From positions 1,550,001 through 1,614,000 of the forward strand of contig OZ024940.1 in assembly GCA_964017235.1 (NCBI GenBank): a DNA stretch of 64,000 nt. The letters run 5' to 3'. The stretch's first letter is position 1; the number at the start of each line of letters is the position of its first letter. This DNA comes from Sabellastarte sp. h YS-2021 (lineage: Eukaryota; Annelida; Polychaeta; Sabellida; Sabellidae). Of this stretch, positions 63,841 through 64,000 are shown one piece after another. The translations under genes were made by a program, and so were the position numbers. The notes under the pieces were generated by a model. The model worked only from the letters and a program-made list of their open reading frames with translations, did not search any database and was not told the origin of the DNA.

Positions 63841-64000
63841 TAGGCTCTGGGGGGACTTGCGCTGAGTGGTTCCATCACAAGGTAGCATGCCTTTGTTACC
63901 CAGATGTAACGTCAATAGCTATCCTATTTTTGTTAGTGACACCCACCCAATGTCCTGTCAAAAATTCAGCATTATGGATGAAATTCTGACCAATTTCTAA
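63841..64000 (+). repeat. Partial tagg A monomer at right edge
   Basis: The first 160 bp of a tagg A (taggctctgg, cttgcgctgag, tttgttacc, gcattatggatgaaattc), cut by the window end. The gatgaaattc reading means the next monomer should be B, so a further tagg-family block continues beyond the window. Confidence 0.92.

Larger units (their letters stand above)
1..64000 (+). repeat. Satellite array with nested higher-order repeats, whole window
   Basis: The whole window is head-to-tail monomers of 158-171 bp in one orientation; 383 complete monomers and a 160-bp partial one fit the length with no remainder. All classes share landmarks in the same order: a tgg-rich box near position 18, a catgcc-type box near 47, ctatc near 79, a ccaccca box near 103 and ttcagca near 125. 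Corresponding monomers of repeated blocks are almost identical, while different classes within a block differ much more; that is the definition of a higher-order repeat array. Stops fall in all six frames of the A monomer (forward at 23, 43 and 135; reverse complements at 35, 79 and 84), so I call no coding sequence. A centromeric or pericentromeric location is inferred from architecture only. Confidence 0.97.

Noticed and set aside
1-64000. Open reading frames in repeated frames across the array
   Set aside because: The A monomer carries stops in all six frames, 167 is not a multiple of 3 so frames shift each monomer, and no codon-like structure, start context or recognisable protein appears.
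1-64000. CRISPR array (regular direct repeats)
   Set aside because: There are no unique spacers between short repeats; the entire period of about 167 bp is repeated, which is satellite organisation.
1-64000. Primate alpha satellite
   Set aside because: The modal period is 167 and not 171 bp, and the sequence is not one I recognise as alphoid. The HOR architecture alone is not diagnostic.
1-64000. Telomeric or rDNA spacer repeat
   Set aside because: No TTAGGG-type telomere tracts and no rRNA sequence are present; nothing ties the repeat to rDNA.

Overview
The window is one uninterrupted eukaryotic satellite DNA array. From base 1 to base 64000 it is made of head-to-tail monomers of about 158-171 bp, all in the same orientation. 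I parse 383 complete monomers plus a 160-bp partial one at the right edge. I see no protein gene, RNA gene, transposon insertion, inversion or unique sequence. The organism cannot be named from this sequence. The monomer length, the AT-leaning composition (an A-class monomer counts 74 G+C in 167; the B class is AT-richer) and the nested higher-order repeat (HOR) organisation fit a centromeric or pericentromeric satellite of a multicellular eukaryote. I recognise neither alpha satellite nor a CENP-B box.

Monomer classes, named here in a common phase. A is 167 bp, begins tatgctctgggggg, and has several sub-variants. B is 169 bp, begins tacgctctcagggg or tac(a/g)ttctcaggg. B' is 169-171 bp, the last B of a block, with gatgaacttttgacta near its 3' end. 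C is 158 bp, begins atc(a/t)ctctc(c/t)gg, and has a short internal deletion. D is 167 bp, contains ttggtaaattgttgcc. Nearly every block obeys one order: A(1-4) then B(0-2) then B' then C then D. The D-to-A seam usually reads atgtccaatatg. Length changes between blocks are whole-monomer gains or losses, apart from 1-bp indels.

Layout. (I) 1-6504: five blocks of 8, 8, 8, 7 and 8 monomers (1335, 1335, 1333, 1166, 1335 bp). (II) 6505-14842: two adjacent copies of a 25-monomer, 4169-bp HOR, whose first 15 monomers are called m1-m15 here. (III) 14843-25522: derivatives of that HOR, namely three 18-mers of 3004 bp that lack m1-m7 and one 10-mer of 1668 bp. (IV) 25523-28022: a 15-monomer transition unit. 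(V) 28023-51341: a different HOR family whose blocks start with an A variant reading taggctctgg...cttgcgctgag, in unit sizes 2164/2165 bp (13-mer), 1502 bp (9-mer), 999 bp (6-mer) and 832 bp (5-mer). (VI) 51342-57839: region-II-type m1-m15 material returns twice, separated by a 999-bp 6-mer. (VII) 57840-64000: the region-V family resumes and repeats an order already seen at 36017-45180, minus one 6-mer.

Nothing here works together as a gene system. The biology is the turnover of the array: unequal exchange in register, chimeric monomers whose crossover points can be located to a few bases, and spread of those chimeras by segmental amplification. Any function (centromeric chromatin, nucleosome phasing, satellite transcription) is inference from repeat architecture.
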